Of a DNA stretch of 64,000 nt, positions 1 to 9,560 are shown piece after piece. The stretch covers positions 1 through 64,000 of the forward strand of contig NZ_PITQ01000003.1 in NCBI RefSeq assembly GCF_002834385.1, given 5' to 3'. Position 1 is the first letter of the stretch. Each line of letters begins with the position of its first letter. Both the position numbers and the translations under genes were made by a program. The DNA comes from Rahnella sp. AA (GTDB lineage Bacteria > Pseudomonadota > Gammaproteobacteria > Enterobacterales > Enterobacteriaceae). The notes below the pieces were generated by a model. The model did no database searches. It was not told the origin of the DNA and was given only the letters and a program-made list of their open reading frames with translations.

Positions 1-80
1 ATAAATTAGGTTCCTCACTGAGTAGTAAATTTAGTTGTAACGTTGATCTGATGCCGACTAAACCAAAAAATCAAGGATGA
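1..80 (+). CDS. 3' end of a Tli3-like lipoprotein paralogue (partial)
   Basis: Frame 3 is open from the window edge to a TGA at 78-80. Its last residues, including FSCN and PKNQG, closely match the C-terminus of the next gene, so this is the end of a tandem paralogue of that lipoprotein. Even the ribosome-binding stretch CAAGGATGA at the stop is repeated after the next gene. I infer a duplicated immunity gene in front of the phospholipase effector. Only the C-terminal 25 or so residues are visible. Confidence 0.75.
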   Translation, partial: KLGSSLSSKFSCNVDLMPTKPKNQG

Positions 81-82
81 CC

Positions 83-952
83 ATGAAAAAGCTAACATTA
101 CTCTCAGGTGCACTAATATTTTCGCTGTCCAGCCTGAATAGTTGCACCGTGCCACCGCCTCCGGTGCAAGCATCGACGCAGCCCGAAAAGCGGGCAGTAC
201 AGACCATCCCTAACCCACCGCAGGTGATTTATCGTATCGATAAAAATCGCTATCTCACGCTGGAGGATTATACCAACTGCGATGATGGCTCAATTTATTA
301 TCATAATGATGTCAAGAAGATAAAAACGAAGCTTTGGTTCCTTTCCAAAGGAACAATGAATTATAAAGGCAAGTTTATCTGGGCCGCGAAAAACGATGAC
401 ATGCTGGCGATTCCATTTGTTCGTGGTGATAACGATGCATGCGGCGACTCGCTAAGAGGCTGTGCTTACAGCATTTTGTCAGCAAGTATCGATGGTGGGA
501 AAAAATTTAGTGATATTAAATTTGGTGCAATTAATAGCTCAAGCTCTAAAAATCACACAATCGTTGTGACTGATGATGCAATTTACTTCAAAAGCAACCT
601 ATATCCATCTACTGATAAGTATGCAATCAATAGCAATGGCGAGTTTTATAACGTAAGGCAAGCCTGGATCCAAGATGAATTTTACAAAGGGATGTTGAAG
701 TTAGGTGTTCCTGAAGACGTTTTGGATAAAAAAAATCCAATGGGTTATTCCGACCGCTGGCTAACAAATAAGTATCACTATTCAGATGCACAGGTAAATG
801 AGCTAGGTTTAAAGGCTAGTGCGCTTTTTGATAAATATAATAATTCTCCGCATACCGAAAAACTTCCCGATATAAAGATAAATAATATTGCCAGTGAGCA
901 GTTTAGTTGTAATTCCGCACTAATTCCTTCCCAGCCAAAAAATCAAGGATGA
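83..952 (+). CDS. Tli3-like T6SS immunity lipoprotein
   Basis: A 289-residue protein with a lipoprotein signal: basic start, hydrophobic core and lipobox LNSC, with Cys21 as the predicted lipidated residue. Position +2 is Thr, which favours the outer membrane facing the periplasm. I chose ATG 83 because AAGGA at 73-77 is properly spaced; an in-frame ATG at 77 overlaps the upstream stop. It lies directly before a Tle3-type phospholipase. Family knowledge is that Tli3 proteins are periplasmic lipoproteins that neutralise Tle3 effectors. Base composition is AT-richer than the downstream structural tss genes, as is common for exchanged effector/immunity modules. The role comes from lipoprotein features and position; no catalytic motif is visible. 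Confidence 0.7.
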   Translation: MKKLTLLSGALIFSLSSLNSCTVPPPPVQASTQPEKRAVQTIPNPPQVIYRIDKNRYLTLEDYTNCDDGSIYYHNDVKKIKTKLWFLSKGTMNYKGKFIWAAKNDDMLAIPFVRGDNDACGDSLRGCAYSILSASIDGGKKFSDIKFGAINSSSSKNHTIVVTDDAIYFKSNLYPSTDKYAINSNGEFYNVRQAWIQDEFYKGMLKLGVPEDVLDKKNPMGYSDRWLTNKYHYSDAQVNELGLKASALFDKYNNSPHTEKLPDIKINNIASEQFSCNSALIPSQPKNQG

Positions 953-955
953 CTT

Positions 956-2977
956 ATGCCTGAAGCCTATCAACATGACGAGCCTACTCGTTTGCTAAAC
1001 AGTGAAACGACACCTAATGGTATTCAACAAGCCAGAAGTACTATGAGCCCGCAAAATGTTTGTGTTCGGGGGGAGGTAAGAAAAGGTATTCAACTCCCAG
1101 GCTTGGTTATCTTTGTTCACGGCGTAAACTCAGAAGGTGAATGGTACAAAACAGCCGAACAATATCTTTGTGAAGGCCTTAATCGACGTCTTGGTCTGGA
1201 AGGCTGTGAATTCGCTTTAACCCCCATAACATACAATGAAGACAGTGCATTTCCAGTACAGGTAATTACTAAAGGCCGTTCCCCTGTTATACGCTTCTAC
1301 TGGGGCTACTCAGCAAAACCAGGTACCGAAAAGGATTTCGTCATACCGCTAAGGACAGAAAAAGGAGTTAGCTGTACAGATCTCAATGATGAAGAGACCA
1401 AAAATAGTAAATATCCTTTTTTCTGGGGAGGAGGTCCCTTCCAAAACGGTTGTACTTCGTTGTATTCGTTGTGGAGTAAATACGGCTTCAGTAAATGGGT
1501 CAAAAAAATCCCGATCCCGTTCAGTACGCAGTTTATCAACGAGGAAACTGACCGTCTGTTAGCGAATGCACCGCCGCGTGAATATTATTCTCATGCTGCT
1601 GAACGACTGGCAAATTTGGTGAGAAAGATCCGTGAACTCAGCCCGAAGGATACCGTCACCGTTATCTCTCACAGTCAGGGCACGATGATTGCCGCCGCAG
1701 CGGCCGCAATGGAGGGCGCCGCGCCCGATGCGCTCTTTGTAATGAATTCCCCGCTCTGTCTGGAAAGCAAAGGGATGGACTATCTCTCTTACCCGTTAGC
1801 GGAATGTATTTCTGATGCCGCGAGACGCGTCACCTTTGCTGATATTGTCGGCAAAGTGGCTGAAAATAAGGACCGGCTTAAAAACGCCGATCCTAAGAAA
1901 CTCGTCTGCGGTCTTGATGGTGCGTGCGAAAACTGGCAACCGGATGGGAAAACCTCAAACCCTGACGTTCCTGAGCGCGATAATCACGGACGCACGTATA
2001 TTTATTGCAGCCCGCATGACCGGGTAATGGGGTCGTCACCGTTATTGAGTATCGGCTGGCAAGGGCTTCCCAATACGAAAGCCAGCAACTATACCCAGCC
2101 GCACCCGGTTTTTGCGATGGTTCCGGAAAAATCCCTTTTCGTGCGCATGCTCGCCCGCAATATGGCCTGTGGTGAAGCGCCTGATGCGCAAACTCCGTTT
2201 GGTACGTTGCCGGATATGAGCAGGGACTGGAAACCAGATGGCGGCAAAAAATTCTGGGACAGTAATGACTCTGTGTTTAGTCGTCAGGCATGGCCAAATC
2301 CGGACTCAAACCAAAAGCTGTTTATCAATGCCGAACAGGTCCCTCAACCTATTACTGCGGAGCAGCTGGCTGATTTCGATAAAGACCGCAAACATATTGA
2401 AGACTTACCCGCCGATAAAGCGGCGCATGAGATCTATCTGGCCGACAAGGACTATGACGATTATGGCTACGGATGGGGGAATAAAGATCCGGCTTCAAAG
2501 GGTTTCAACGACAATACCTACAAATATTACATCAAACTCTATGGCTTCAATGAGCGTAAAACCTTCCCCGCTCCACCTGGCTCTCCCTATGATAAACGCA
2601 ATGTTGACAGGGAAAGCGTTGAGCATATGCGCTCGCGTATCAGCCAATATATTTCCCGGCCTGCCGACCACAGTGATTTGCCCCAAAACCCGTTGTTTCT
2701 TCAGCAGGTGGTAGCCTACGACTTGCCGATAGGGTTCTGTAATATTGGTCAGAAAGAAGAATGGATGCTGATGTTAAGGAGAATGGCTGACTGGACATAT
2801 CAAGGTAGCGATTCTTATTACAAAACAGGCATATTCACGCCACCTAAGCTTCCCCCCATAATCCGTAAAGACGTAGATACCGATGCCCGGCAGCGTTATG
2901 ACGACGCGGTGAAAAAGGCCGAGGCTGACAATATCGCGTTAGTCCGGGCACAGAAACCGCAGGGAGAACTCGCATGA
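956..2977 (+). CDS. Tle3-family T6SS phospholipase effector
   Basis: A 673-residue alpha/beta-hydrolase of the Tle3/DUF3274 type. Residues 50-60 form the oxyanion strand with HG (VIFVHGVN). The nucleophile elbow SHSQG centres on Ser240, and HDRVMG at 354-359 supplies a likely catalytic Asp355. There is no signal peptide, as expected for an effector loaded on the T6SS spike. It follows its presumed immunity lipoproteins and overlaps the PAAR gene by ATGA, which couples their translation. Tle proteins hydrolyse membrane phospholipids in the periplasm of target cells. The exact substrate and positional specificity cannot be read from the sequence. Confidence 0.8.
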   Translation: MPEAYQHDEPTRLLNSETTPNGIQQARSTMSPQNVCVRGEVRKGIQLPGLVIFVHGVNSEGEWYKTAEQYLCEGLNRRLGLEGCEFALTPITYNEDSAFPVQVITKGRSPVIRFYWGYSAKPGTEKDFVIPLRTEKGVSCTDLNDEETKNSKYPFFWGGGPFQNGCTSLYSLWSKYGFSKWVKKIPIPFSTQFINEETDRLLANAPPREYYSHAAERLANLVRKIRELSPKDTVTVISHSQGTMIAAAAAAMEGAAPDALFVMNSPLCLESKGMDYLSYPLAECISDAARRVTFADIVGKVAENKDRLKNADPKKLVCGLDGACENWQPDGKTSNPDVPERDNHGRTYIYCSPHDRVMGSSPLLSIGWQGLPNTKASNYTQPHPVFAMVPEKSLFVRMLARNMACGEAPDAQTPFGTLPDMSRDWKPDGGKKFWDSNDSVFSRQAWPNPDSNQKLFINAEQVPQPITAEQLADFDKDRKHIEDLPADKAAHEIYLADKDYDDYGYGWGNKDPASKGFNDNTYKYYIKLYGFNERKTFPAPPGSPYDKRNVDRESVEHMRSRISQYISRPADHSDLPQNPLFLQQVVAYDLPIGFCNIGQKEEWMLMLRRMADWTYQGSDSYYKTGIFTPPKLPPIIRKDVDTDARQRYDDAVKKAEADNIALVRAQKPQGELA

Positions 2978-3231
2978 AAAATGTGGTGGTTCTCGGGGAT
3001 AAAACCTCCCACGGCGGCACGGTGATCTCTGCTTCATCAACGTTTGAGATTGAGGGAAAAAATGCGGCACTGTTACATGACAGCGTGAGCTGCCCTGAAC
3101 ACGGCCCAAACCGCATTATTGAATGCGCGCAGGGTTATGAAGAACAGGGAAAAGGCATTGTAGTGCAGGGCTGTAAAACCGAATGCGGTTCGGTGGTGTA
3201 TGCCAGCCTGACTGATGCAGGGTTCGAATAA
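2974..3231 (+). CDS. PAAR-domain spike tip protein
   Basis: An 85-residue stand-alone PAAR protein. Candidate zinc ligands are His13 (in SHGG), His35 (in LLHD), Cys40 and His43 (in CPEHG), the usual PAAR arrangement. PAAR proteins cap the VgrG trimer and carry effectors. It overlaps the Tle3 gene by 4 nt and the next gene by the A of TAATG, so the phospholipase is probably delivered on this tip. Length is typical for a PAAR without an extension domain. Confidence 0.85.
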   Translation: MKNVVVLGDKTSHGGTVISASSTFEIEGKNAALLHDSVSCPEHGPNRIIECAQGYEEQGKGIVVQGCKTECGSVVYASLTDAGFE

Positions 3232-4670
3232 TGGGCTGGTCAGTTCCTCAGGCTAAACCTCAGCAAAAGCCACCTGCGTGGTCGCCGTGGGTGTGCGTGT
3301 TTATCTTCCTGACGGCTTTTGCACTGGCATTAGTCTGGATCGTGCTTGATACGCCATCAACCGGATTGTATCCGTTGTCTTCAGGTCATTATCTGCCGCT
3401 GACCGGTTTCACGCTGGTCGGAATACTGGCGTGCCTGTCGCTTTATCTCCTCTCATGGGAGGTGAGTGCGCTGATGTATTACAGCTGGACACACTGGCAG
3501 GCAAATACCCACGCGGCATGGCAAAACTGGACACATCAGCATCTGCACATTGTTGATAGCGTGAACTTCACCACCCGCCTGGATTTATACCCGCAGATCG
3601 CGGGTTTATCCCGCGATGAAGATGATGAAGAGGAACCTGCCGTGTTGCTGTTTCCTGAGGACGATGCGCCGCCGGGTATTTATCGCTTTGAAATCATCTG
3701 CCGCCATATCCTGACGTCGTTTGAAGCCGCCATTAAAACGCTGAATCTGCCCGGGCAGGGAACGATCAACCTCTACGTGCAGACACAAACGGAGGTAACT
3801 GAAACACACATTCTCTACCTCGAAGAACTCTGGCAAACGCTTTATCCCGAAAACATCTTGCAGATAAAACCTGTCGGGCCGCAGGCGTCTCTGGAAACGC
3901 TGGGATCCTGCTTAGACGCACGCATACCCTCTGTCGTTATCGCCATGCAGTACTACGACGGAGTGGAGGAAAAGCCTCTTTGCGAAATCGCGACCGGCCT
4001 GTTGCTATCACCTGCCAACCAGCTCAAACCTGATGCACAAAAAAATACCCCGCAGCTCTTCAGGGCCATGCCATTAAATCTGAAAAAACTGCCGGAAGAT
4101 TTGCGGGAACTGCGCGATATGACACAACAACCGGCTGATTCACTCCGGCTGGTGTGGTTCTCCGGGCTGACTGACACACTGCGTCAAAAGCTCAATGCCG
4201 TTATCCATGACCTGAAATTGCCACTACGCCACGAAGCTCCGATGGGCGGGCAACTGGATTTCGACAAGGGGTGTACCGGGTATGGCCCTCTTTCAGGCTG
4301 GCTGATGCTAGGCGCCGCCGCCGACATGATTAAGCGTGGTCAGGGCAGCCAGTGGGTATTGGCTGCTTCAGAAGAATCTGCCTGGGCAGTCGTTGTCGGG
4401 AATCGAGCGCCGGTTCAGGCCGACTATCAAAGCCAGCTACCTCGCGATGTTTACCCTGCCGGATGCGTGGTCGCTTCACTGCTGTTCAATCTGGTGCTGT
4501 TCTGGTCCCTCGGCCATGCCTTCCCGGACTGGCTGTTTTCTTTCTGGGGCGCGGTCACGCTGATCCTGACACTGGTTGTCACAATGATTGGCAGCGCCGT
4601 TGGCCTGCGGGTCATACTGAATCGCCTGCTTGAGCCAGGCTTTATCCGGTCTGCACAGCAAGGAAGCTGA
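3231..4670 (+). CDS. T6SS-associated inner-membrane protein of unknown function
   Basis: A 479-residue protein with two hydrophobic segments near the N-terminus (about 18-40 and 53-75) and two near the C-terminus (about 400-455), flanking a large soluble domain. Its start overlaps the PAAR stop, and it is followed at once by the TssM-like gene. I do not recognise a named domain. Its position between effector/PAAR and TssM-like genes suggests a membrane-complex accessory role. Confidence 0.6.
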   Translation: MGWSVPQAKPQQKPPAWSPWVCVFIFLTAFALALVWIVLDTPSTGLYPLSSGHYLPLTGFTLVGILACLSLYLLSWEVSALMYYSWTHWQANTHAAWQNWTHQHLHIVDSVNFTTRLDLYPQIAGLSRDEDDEEEPAVLLFPEDDAPPGIYRFEIICRHILTSFEAAIKTLNLPGQGTINLYVQTQTEVTETHILYLEELWQTLYPENILQIKPVGPQASLETLGSCLDARIPSVVIAMQYYDGVEEKPLCEIATGLLLSPANQLKPDAQKNTPQLFRAMPLNLKKLPEDLRELRDMTQQPADSLRLVWFSGLTDTLRQKLNAVIHDLKLPLRHEAPMGGQLDFDKGCTGYGPLSGWLMLGAAADMIKRGQGSQWVLAASEESAWAVVVGNRAPVQADYQSQLPRDVYPAGCVVASLLFNLVLFWSLGHAFPDWLFSFWGAVTLILTLVVTMIGSAVGLRVILNRLLEPGFIRSAQQGS

Positions 4671-4672
4671 TT

Positions 4673-7600
4673 GTGAAGAAAATGATTAAGCCACTGGGAA
4701 TACTGTTCCTGCTGCTGGCTGTTGCGATTGCGATTATCAGTGTGATCCTGCAACTCAGCGTGTTTTCTTCGTCCGCAAATGGCCCGGGTATTTCAATATC
4801 AGTTCTGGTCATCACGCTGATTATCACGCTTATTGTCCTGTCATTGAACCTTGTCACCACGTCGGCCAACTGGCGGGCGCCTGTGCATCCAAAGCGCGCA
4901 ACGGCGGATACCGAATCGGATCGCCCTGTTCAGGCTTCCATTGACGTCAGCCGGTTGAAATCTGCACTCCGGCATCGCTACGGCCTTCGCTGGAAACGCA
5001 AACTCCCCTGGCTGCTGGTGATGGGTGAAATGACCGATGTTGAAGCGGTTGCCCCGGGGCTGACTCAATCTGGCTGGATGACGGTCGGCAATACCCTGCT
5101 GTTATGGGGCGGGTTGCTGGCCGCAGGCGGCAATACCGCAGACCTTCAGGCGTTACGCCGTCTGCGTCCTCACGCCCCTGCCGATGCGCTGGTCTGGGTC
5201 AGTCATGAGGCGCACTATACTCAGGCGGCGCAGGCTGACGCGGTGCTTCGCGGTTACGAAATCGTCCGCCATCATCTGCGCTGGGAGCTGCCGGTCTATC
5301 TGCTGGACCGGCGCGAAGAGAAGTGGCCGCAACCCGAACGGCCGGTGCAGCTGGTCGGGGTGTTCGAGAACAAAAGGCTGACACCGGAGTCTTTATCGTC
5401 TTCTGTCGATTCACTGCTCCCCGAACTTCGCGCACAAGGCATGGCACAAATCAGTGAAAACCTGCGTCATGCGTTTTTGTTGCAACTGGCCAGCGATTTA
5501 AAAGCACGTCTGGCTGGCTGGGCGGCAGCTTTTAAACCCCTGCTGAACAGCTATCACCCGTTGCCTCTTTACGGCGTGGCGTTTTCACCGGCGCTTGTGT
5601 TACACACCTACAGCCCGCATGAACATTCGGATTCTCCAATCTGGCGGGAGTTGTCTGCAGGCATTCACCGCCGCGCCGGTCGTCCGGTTGGAATAACGGC
5701 GCGAACAGTGGCGAAGTGGAGCGCCGCGACCGCGATGCTGGTGTTGGCCATCGGTACAATCGTGTCCGGCATCAGTAATTACCGGCTGGTGACCGGCAGC
5801 GCGGAGCAGGTCCAGCAGGCGAAAAACTCGCCCTCACCTGCCGTCTTGTCTTCATTACAACAGAAAGTGCAAACCTTACTGACTCAGCAGGAACAGGGCA
5901 CGCCGCTGTACCGCCGTTTTGGTCTGGACGTTACGGATTATCTGCTTCCCACGCTCTGGCCGGAATACTCGGCGCTGGCGGAGAGGCTTATCGTTCAACC
6001 GGCGCAGAAGCAGCTGAGCGCGACGCTGGTATCATCCACGCCGTCTTATGACGCCCTGAAAACCTACCTGATGCTGGCACATCCCGACAAAAACACCGGT
6101 GCTGAAGCACAACAGTACTTAGCGCTGCAACTGACGCCGTTGCTGAATAACATCGCGCCGCAGGATATTGCTTTTTTCGCCTCACAGCTTGCGCTTCATC
6201 CTGGCTGGAAAATCACGCCTGACACCACGGCGGTCGCTCAGGCGCGGTCGGCCTTGCTGAACGCCATGAGCGGCGCGGACGCTGAACAGAAACTCTATGG
6301 TTCCCTGATATATCGTACTTCGCGCAATTTCGGCGATTTGTCTCTGACTCAGTTGCTTGACGGTCAGGAGACTGGCGGGATGTTTACCCTCGCGGCAGAA
6401 GTGCCGGGCAGCTTTACCCGTCAGGCGTATGAAGGTGCGATAGCGCCGGAAATTGCGGCGCTGGTCATACAGCGTCAGGAGCAGGTCAGCTGGGTGCTGG
6501 CAGAGCCGGAGCATCCTGTGGAAACCTCGCTGTCACCCACGGCTTTGGGCGAACGGTTAACGGCGCGCTACTTTGCCGAGTACGGCACTGCGTGGCAGAA
6601 AACGCTGAACCAGCTGAAGGCGCATACGGCGGCGGATCCGGCGGGACAGCTGACGCTCGCCTCTGATGTCAGCCGTTCACCACAGATAGCCCTGATGAAA
6701 CAGCTGGCCTGGCAGGGGCTGGCAGGCAGCCCGAACGCACGGCGCAATGAGCTGAATCCCGCGCTGCAACCGGTGTTTGGAGGTATCGTTTCAATGGCGA
6801 GCGGTGCCGGTAAAAGCAACGGACTTACGTTATCTGCGTGGCGGTCACAAACGGCTGGCCTGCGTGACAAAATGCGCAACCTGTCGGCGGCCAGCGGCGG
6901 CACGGCGGCGCTCTCACAATCGGTTTTTCGCGGCACGCAGATTGATAACACGGTCTCTGAGTTACCCGCCCGCCTGAGCGTTCAGCTGGGCAGCGGCTGG
7001 CAACCGATGGCACAGGCACTTTTTTTATCGCCGCTTAGCCAGACATGGAAAGGCGTGATGACCACCGGCGTGAAGGGTATGGATGCGCAGTGGCAGCAGG
7101 AGATTGTCGCAGCCTGGCATAAAGAATTCGATAACACCTTTCCGTTCACCGGCAGCCAGAAAGACGCGTCGCTGGTGGCGCTGAATGATTTTATCAACCC
7201 GCAAACGGGCCAGATTGTCAGTTTTATCCGCGGGCACCTGAACGGCGTGCTGGAGTACAAAGAAAACCGCTGGCAGAAGGCCGACAAACTGCCGCCGGGG
7301 CTGACGGTCAGCCCGGCCTTTCTCAGTAAGCTGAATCAGCTCGACCGTTTAGGTCATGCGCTGAACGATAACGGCTGGGGTTTTCGTTTCAAACTGCAGG
7401 CGGGCACGGCCAGAGACGTGGTGCAGACCGGGCTGAGCATCGACGGTCAGAGACTGGTGTATTTTAATCAGATGCCGTTCTGGGCGGATATTCAGTGGCC
7501 GGGCGACACCTATTATCCCAATGCCGAACTGGTGTGGACCAGCGTGCGCGCAGGTGCGCGGCTCTATTTCGATACGCCGGGTACCTGGGCGTTTTACCGC

Positions 7601-7771
7601 CTGCTGAAGAAGGCCAAAATCTCGCCGGTGGACGACACACATTATCAGCTGACCTGGACCGCCGAAGACGGCCTGCCGCTCAACTACCGGCTGGCCTTTA
7701 CCGCCGGGAACGACCCCGTCAGTTTGCTGAGCCTTGATGGCTTCCGGCTCCCTGACACGATATTCCGTTAA
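4673..7771 (+). CDS. tssM: TssM/ImcF-related T6SS membrane protein, degenerate P-loop
   Basis: A 1032-residue protein starting at GTG 4673 behind AGGAAG. It has two N-terminal membrane segments (about 7-30 and 40-62), a cytoplasmic domain, a third membrane segment (about 348-366) and a long periplasmic part, which is the TssM layout. TssM anchors the TssJLM trans-envelope complex. The region beginning LPW at 111, where many TssM proteins have a Walker A, reads GEMTDVEA and lacks GKT/S, so NTP binding is unlikely. It is somewhat shorter than many TssM proteins. tssF follows. It could be the only TssM of this locus or a second ImcF-like paralogue; the genes upstream of the window would decide. 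Confidence 0.75.
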   Translation: MKKMIKPLGILFLLLAVAIAIISVILQLSVFSSSANGPGISISVLVITLIITLIVLSLNLVTTSANWRAPVHPKRATADTESDRPVQASIDVSRLKSALRHRYGLRWKRKLPWLLVMGEMTDVEAVAPGLTQSGWMTVGNTLLLWGGLLAAGGNTADLQALRRLRPHAPADALVWVSHEAHYTQAAQADAVLRGYEIVRHHLRWELPVYLLDRREEKWPQPERPVQLVGVFENKRLTPESLSSSVDSLLPELRAQGMAQISENLRHAFLLQLASDLKARLAGWAAAFKPLLNSYHPLPLYGVAFSPALVLHTYSPHEHSDSPIWRELSAGIHRRAGRPVGITARTVAKWSAATAMLVLAIGTIVSGISNYRLVTGSAEQVQQAKNSPSPAVLSSLQQKVQTLLTQQEQGTPLYRRFGLDVTDYLLPTLWPEYSALAERLIVQPAQKQLSATLVSSTPSYDALKTYLMLAHPDKNTGAEAQQYLALQLTPLLNNIAPQDIAFFASQLALHPGWKITPDTTAVAQARSALLNAMSGADAEQKLYGSLIYRTSRNFGDLSLTQLLDGQETGGMFTLAAEVPGSFTRQAYEGAIAPEIAALVIQRQEQVSWVLAEPEHPVETSLSPTALGERLTARYFAEYGTAWQKTLNQLKAHTAADPAGQLTLASDVSRSPQIALMKQLAWQGLAGSPNARRNELNPALQPVFGGIVSMASGAGKSNGLTLSAWRSQTAGLRDKMRNLSAASGGTAALSQSVFRGTQIDNTVSELPARLSVQLGSGWQPMAQALFLSPLSQTWKGVMTTGVKGMDAQWQQEIVAAWHKEFDNTFPFTGSQKDASLVALNDFINPQTGQIVSFIRGHLNGVLEYKENRWQKADKLPPGLTVSPAFLSKLNQLDRLGHALNDNGWGFRFKLQAGTARDVVQTGLSIDGQRLVYFNQMPFWADIQWPGDTYYPNAELVWTSVRAGARLYFDTPGTWAFYRLLKKAKISPVDDTHYQLTWTAEDGLPLNYRLAFTAGNDPVSLLSLDGFRLPDTIFR

Positions 7772-7784
7772 CACAGGTAACGAC

Positions 7785-9560
7785 ATGGAAGACGATTTCT
7801 TAAAATATTTTGACGGCGAAATGCGCTACCTGAAGGAAGCCGGGCTGGAGTTTGCGAAGGAATTTCCGGCGCTGGGCCGTACGCTGGGTCTGGACGGCAG
7901 TCCGGTGCCGCGTGATGAATCGGTCGAGCGGTTGTTTCAGGGCTTTTCGCTGATGATGGCCAAACTGCGGCAGAAGATTGATGACGACATTCCGGAACTG
8001 ACCGAACCGCTACTCTCGCATCTTCTGCCGGTGATTAACCGCACCCTGCCCTCAACCGCCGTGGTCGAACTGACGCCCGCCGCGCCGGAGCTGCACGTGC
8101 GCGAAGAGGTATTACCGGCAGAAAGCGAACTGTTCACCCAACCACTGGGCAATGACCGCCAGCGCTGCGCCTACCGCACCGTCCGCGCCATGAAAGTGCA
8201 TCCGTTTGCGCTCGATAATGTGTCGCTCTGCACCCTGCATGAAGGGCAGCAGGCGCTGCGGCTGCGTTTCACCCTGCCCGCGCTGACCGAAGTCCGCCCC
8301 GCCGACTGGCAGGATCTCAGCCTGTATCTCAATGGTGACCGCGTGCTGCAGTCGGCGCTGTATCTGGCCCTCAGCCGTCAGGTGAAACGGGTGAACGTGC
8401 GGTTCTGGCAAGAATCAACCGAGCTGATGCCGGTGGACGCGCAGTTTATCCCGCGCTGGCAGACCGAAAGTGATGCAAGCCTGTGGCCGGAGAGCGACAG
8501 CCCGGCGCTGTGCGGCGAAGTGCGCCCGTGGCTGGAGTATTTCACCTTCCCCGAACGTTATTTCTTTATGCAGCTGCGCGGGCTGGAAACCCTGAGTTTT
8601 CCGCCGGAGACCACGGCATTCGATATCGAGGTGACGCTCAGCGAGCGCTGGTCATACGATTTGGCCGTGCCGCCGGACGCCATCCGCATGCACTGCGTGC
8701 CGGTCATTAATCTGTTCCGCCTGCTGGCTCAGCCGCTAACCGTAACCTCGGCGGTCAGCGATTACCGCCTGCGACCGCACCGGCTCAGCGATGGTCACAC
8801 GGAAATTTACGCGGTAAACGATGTCGCGGAAGTCACCGAAGACAACGCCGAATTCAGCTATGTGCCCTACAGCCAGTTCCGCCAGAAAGGCGGGATGCTG
8901 AAATATGAAAAGTCCTGGCCCGACCGTTATTACCACACCCGCATGTACCGCGGCACGTCCGGGCTGAACGAAACCATTCTGATGCTCGGTGGCAGGACGC
9001 ACGCAGAACAGGACGGTCTGAAAATGCGCCTGAACATGACCTGCACCAACGGCGCTTATCCTCGCATGGCGTTACAGGAAAGCATCTTCGATGGAGAAAT
9101 GGCCCCCGGTAATCTCAAGCTGAAATGTGCGACCCGCACGCGCCCGTCCATGCCGTATTACCCGCCGGCCGCCGGACTTTATCAGTGGCAGGTGCTGTCA
9201 TTACTGCATCCGCAGGCCATTGCCGGACTGATGGAAACCGATACGCTGCGTCACGCGCTGACGCTGCTGGACTGGACGCATGATCAGGATAATGCCCGCC
9301 GCATTGCGGGCATTACGCACGTCGGATACACGCCCTCCCATTACCCCGCCGAAGGCTGGCACGGTGTGGCGATCCGCGTGACGCTAGATGAACATCAGTT
9401 CTTCGGGCAAGGCGACGCGCTGCTGTTTTGTGAGGTTCTGGAGCAGTTTTACACCCAGTACGCCGATGTCCGCCGCTTCACGCAGCTGACGGTGACGCTC
9501 AGTCAGTCCGGAACAACGTGGACGTGGCCGGAACGACGCTTAAAACGGATTTTATTCTGA
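7785..9560 (+). CDS. tssF: T6SS baseplate subunit TssF
   Basis: A 591-residue protein starting MEDDFLKYFDGEMRYL, the conserved TssF (VasA/ImpG) N-terminus. I chose ATG 7785, 13 nt after the previous stop, over an upstream in-frame start that would overlap the tssM-like gene. TssF forms the baseplate wedge with TssG, TssK and TssE in the cytoplasm. The length matches the family. Its TGA overlaps the ATG of tssG, as in many T6SS operons. Confidence 0.93.
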   Translation: MEDDFLKYFDGEMRYLKEAGLEFAKEFPALGRTLGLDGSPVPRDESVERLFQGFSLMMAKLRQKIDDDIPELTEPLLSHLLPVINRTLPSTAVVELTPAAPELHVREEVLPAESELFTQPLGNDRQRCAYRTVRAMKVHPFALDNVSLCTLHEGQQALRLRFTLPALTEVRPADWQDLSLYLNGDRVLQSALYLALSRQVKRVNVRFWQESTELMPVDAQFIPRWQTESDASLWPESDSPALCGEVRPWLEYFTFPERYFFMQLRGLETLSFPPETTAFDIEVTLSERWSYDLAVPPDAIRMHCVPVINLFRLLAQPLTVTSAVSDYRLRPHRLSDGHTEIYAVNDVAEVTEDNAEFSYVPYSQFRQKGGMLKYEKSWPDRYYHTRMYRGTSGLNETILMLGGRTHAEQDGLKMRLNMTCTNGAYPRMALQESIFDGEMAPGNLKLKCATRTRPSMPYYPPAAGLYQWQVLSLLHPQAIAGLMETDTLRHALTLLDWTHDQDNARRIAGITHVGYTPSHYPAEGWHGVAIRVTLDEHQFFGQGDALLFCEVLEQFYTQYADVRRFTQLTVTLSQSGTTWTWPERRLKRILF

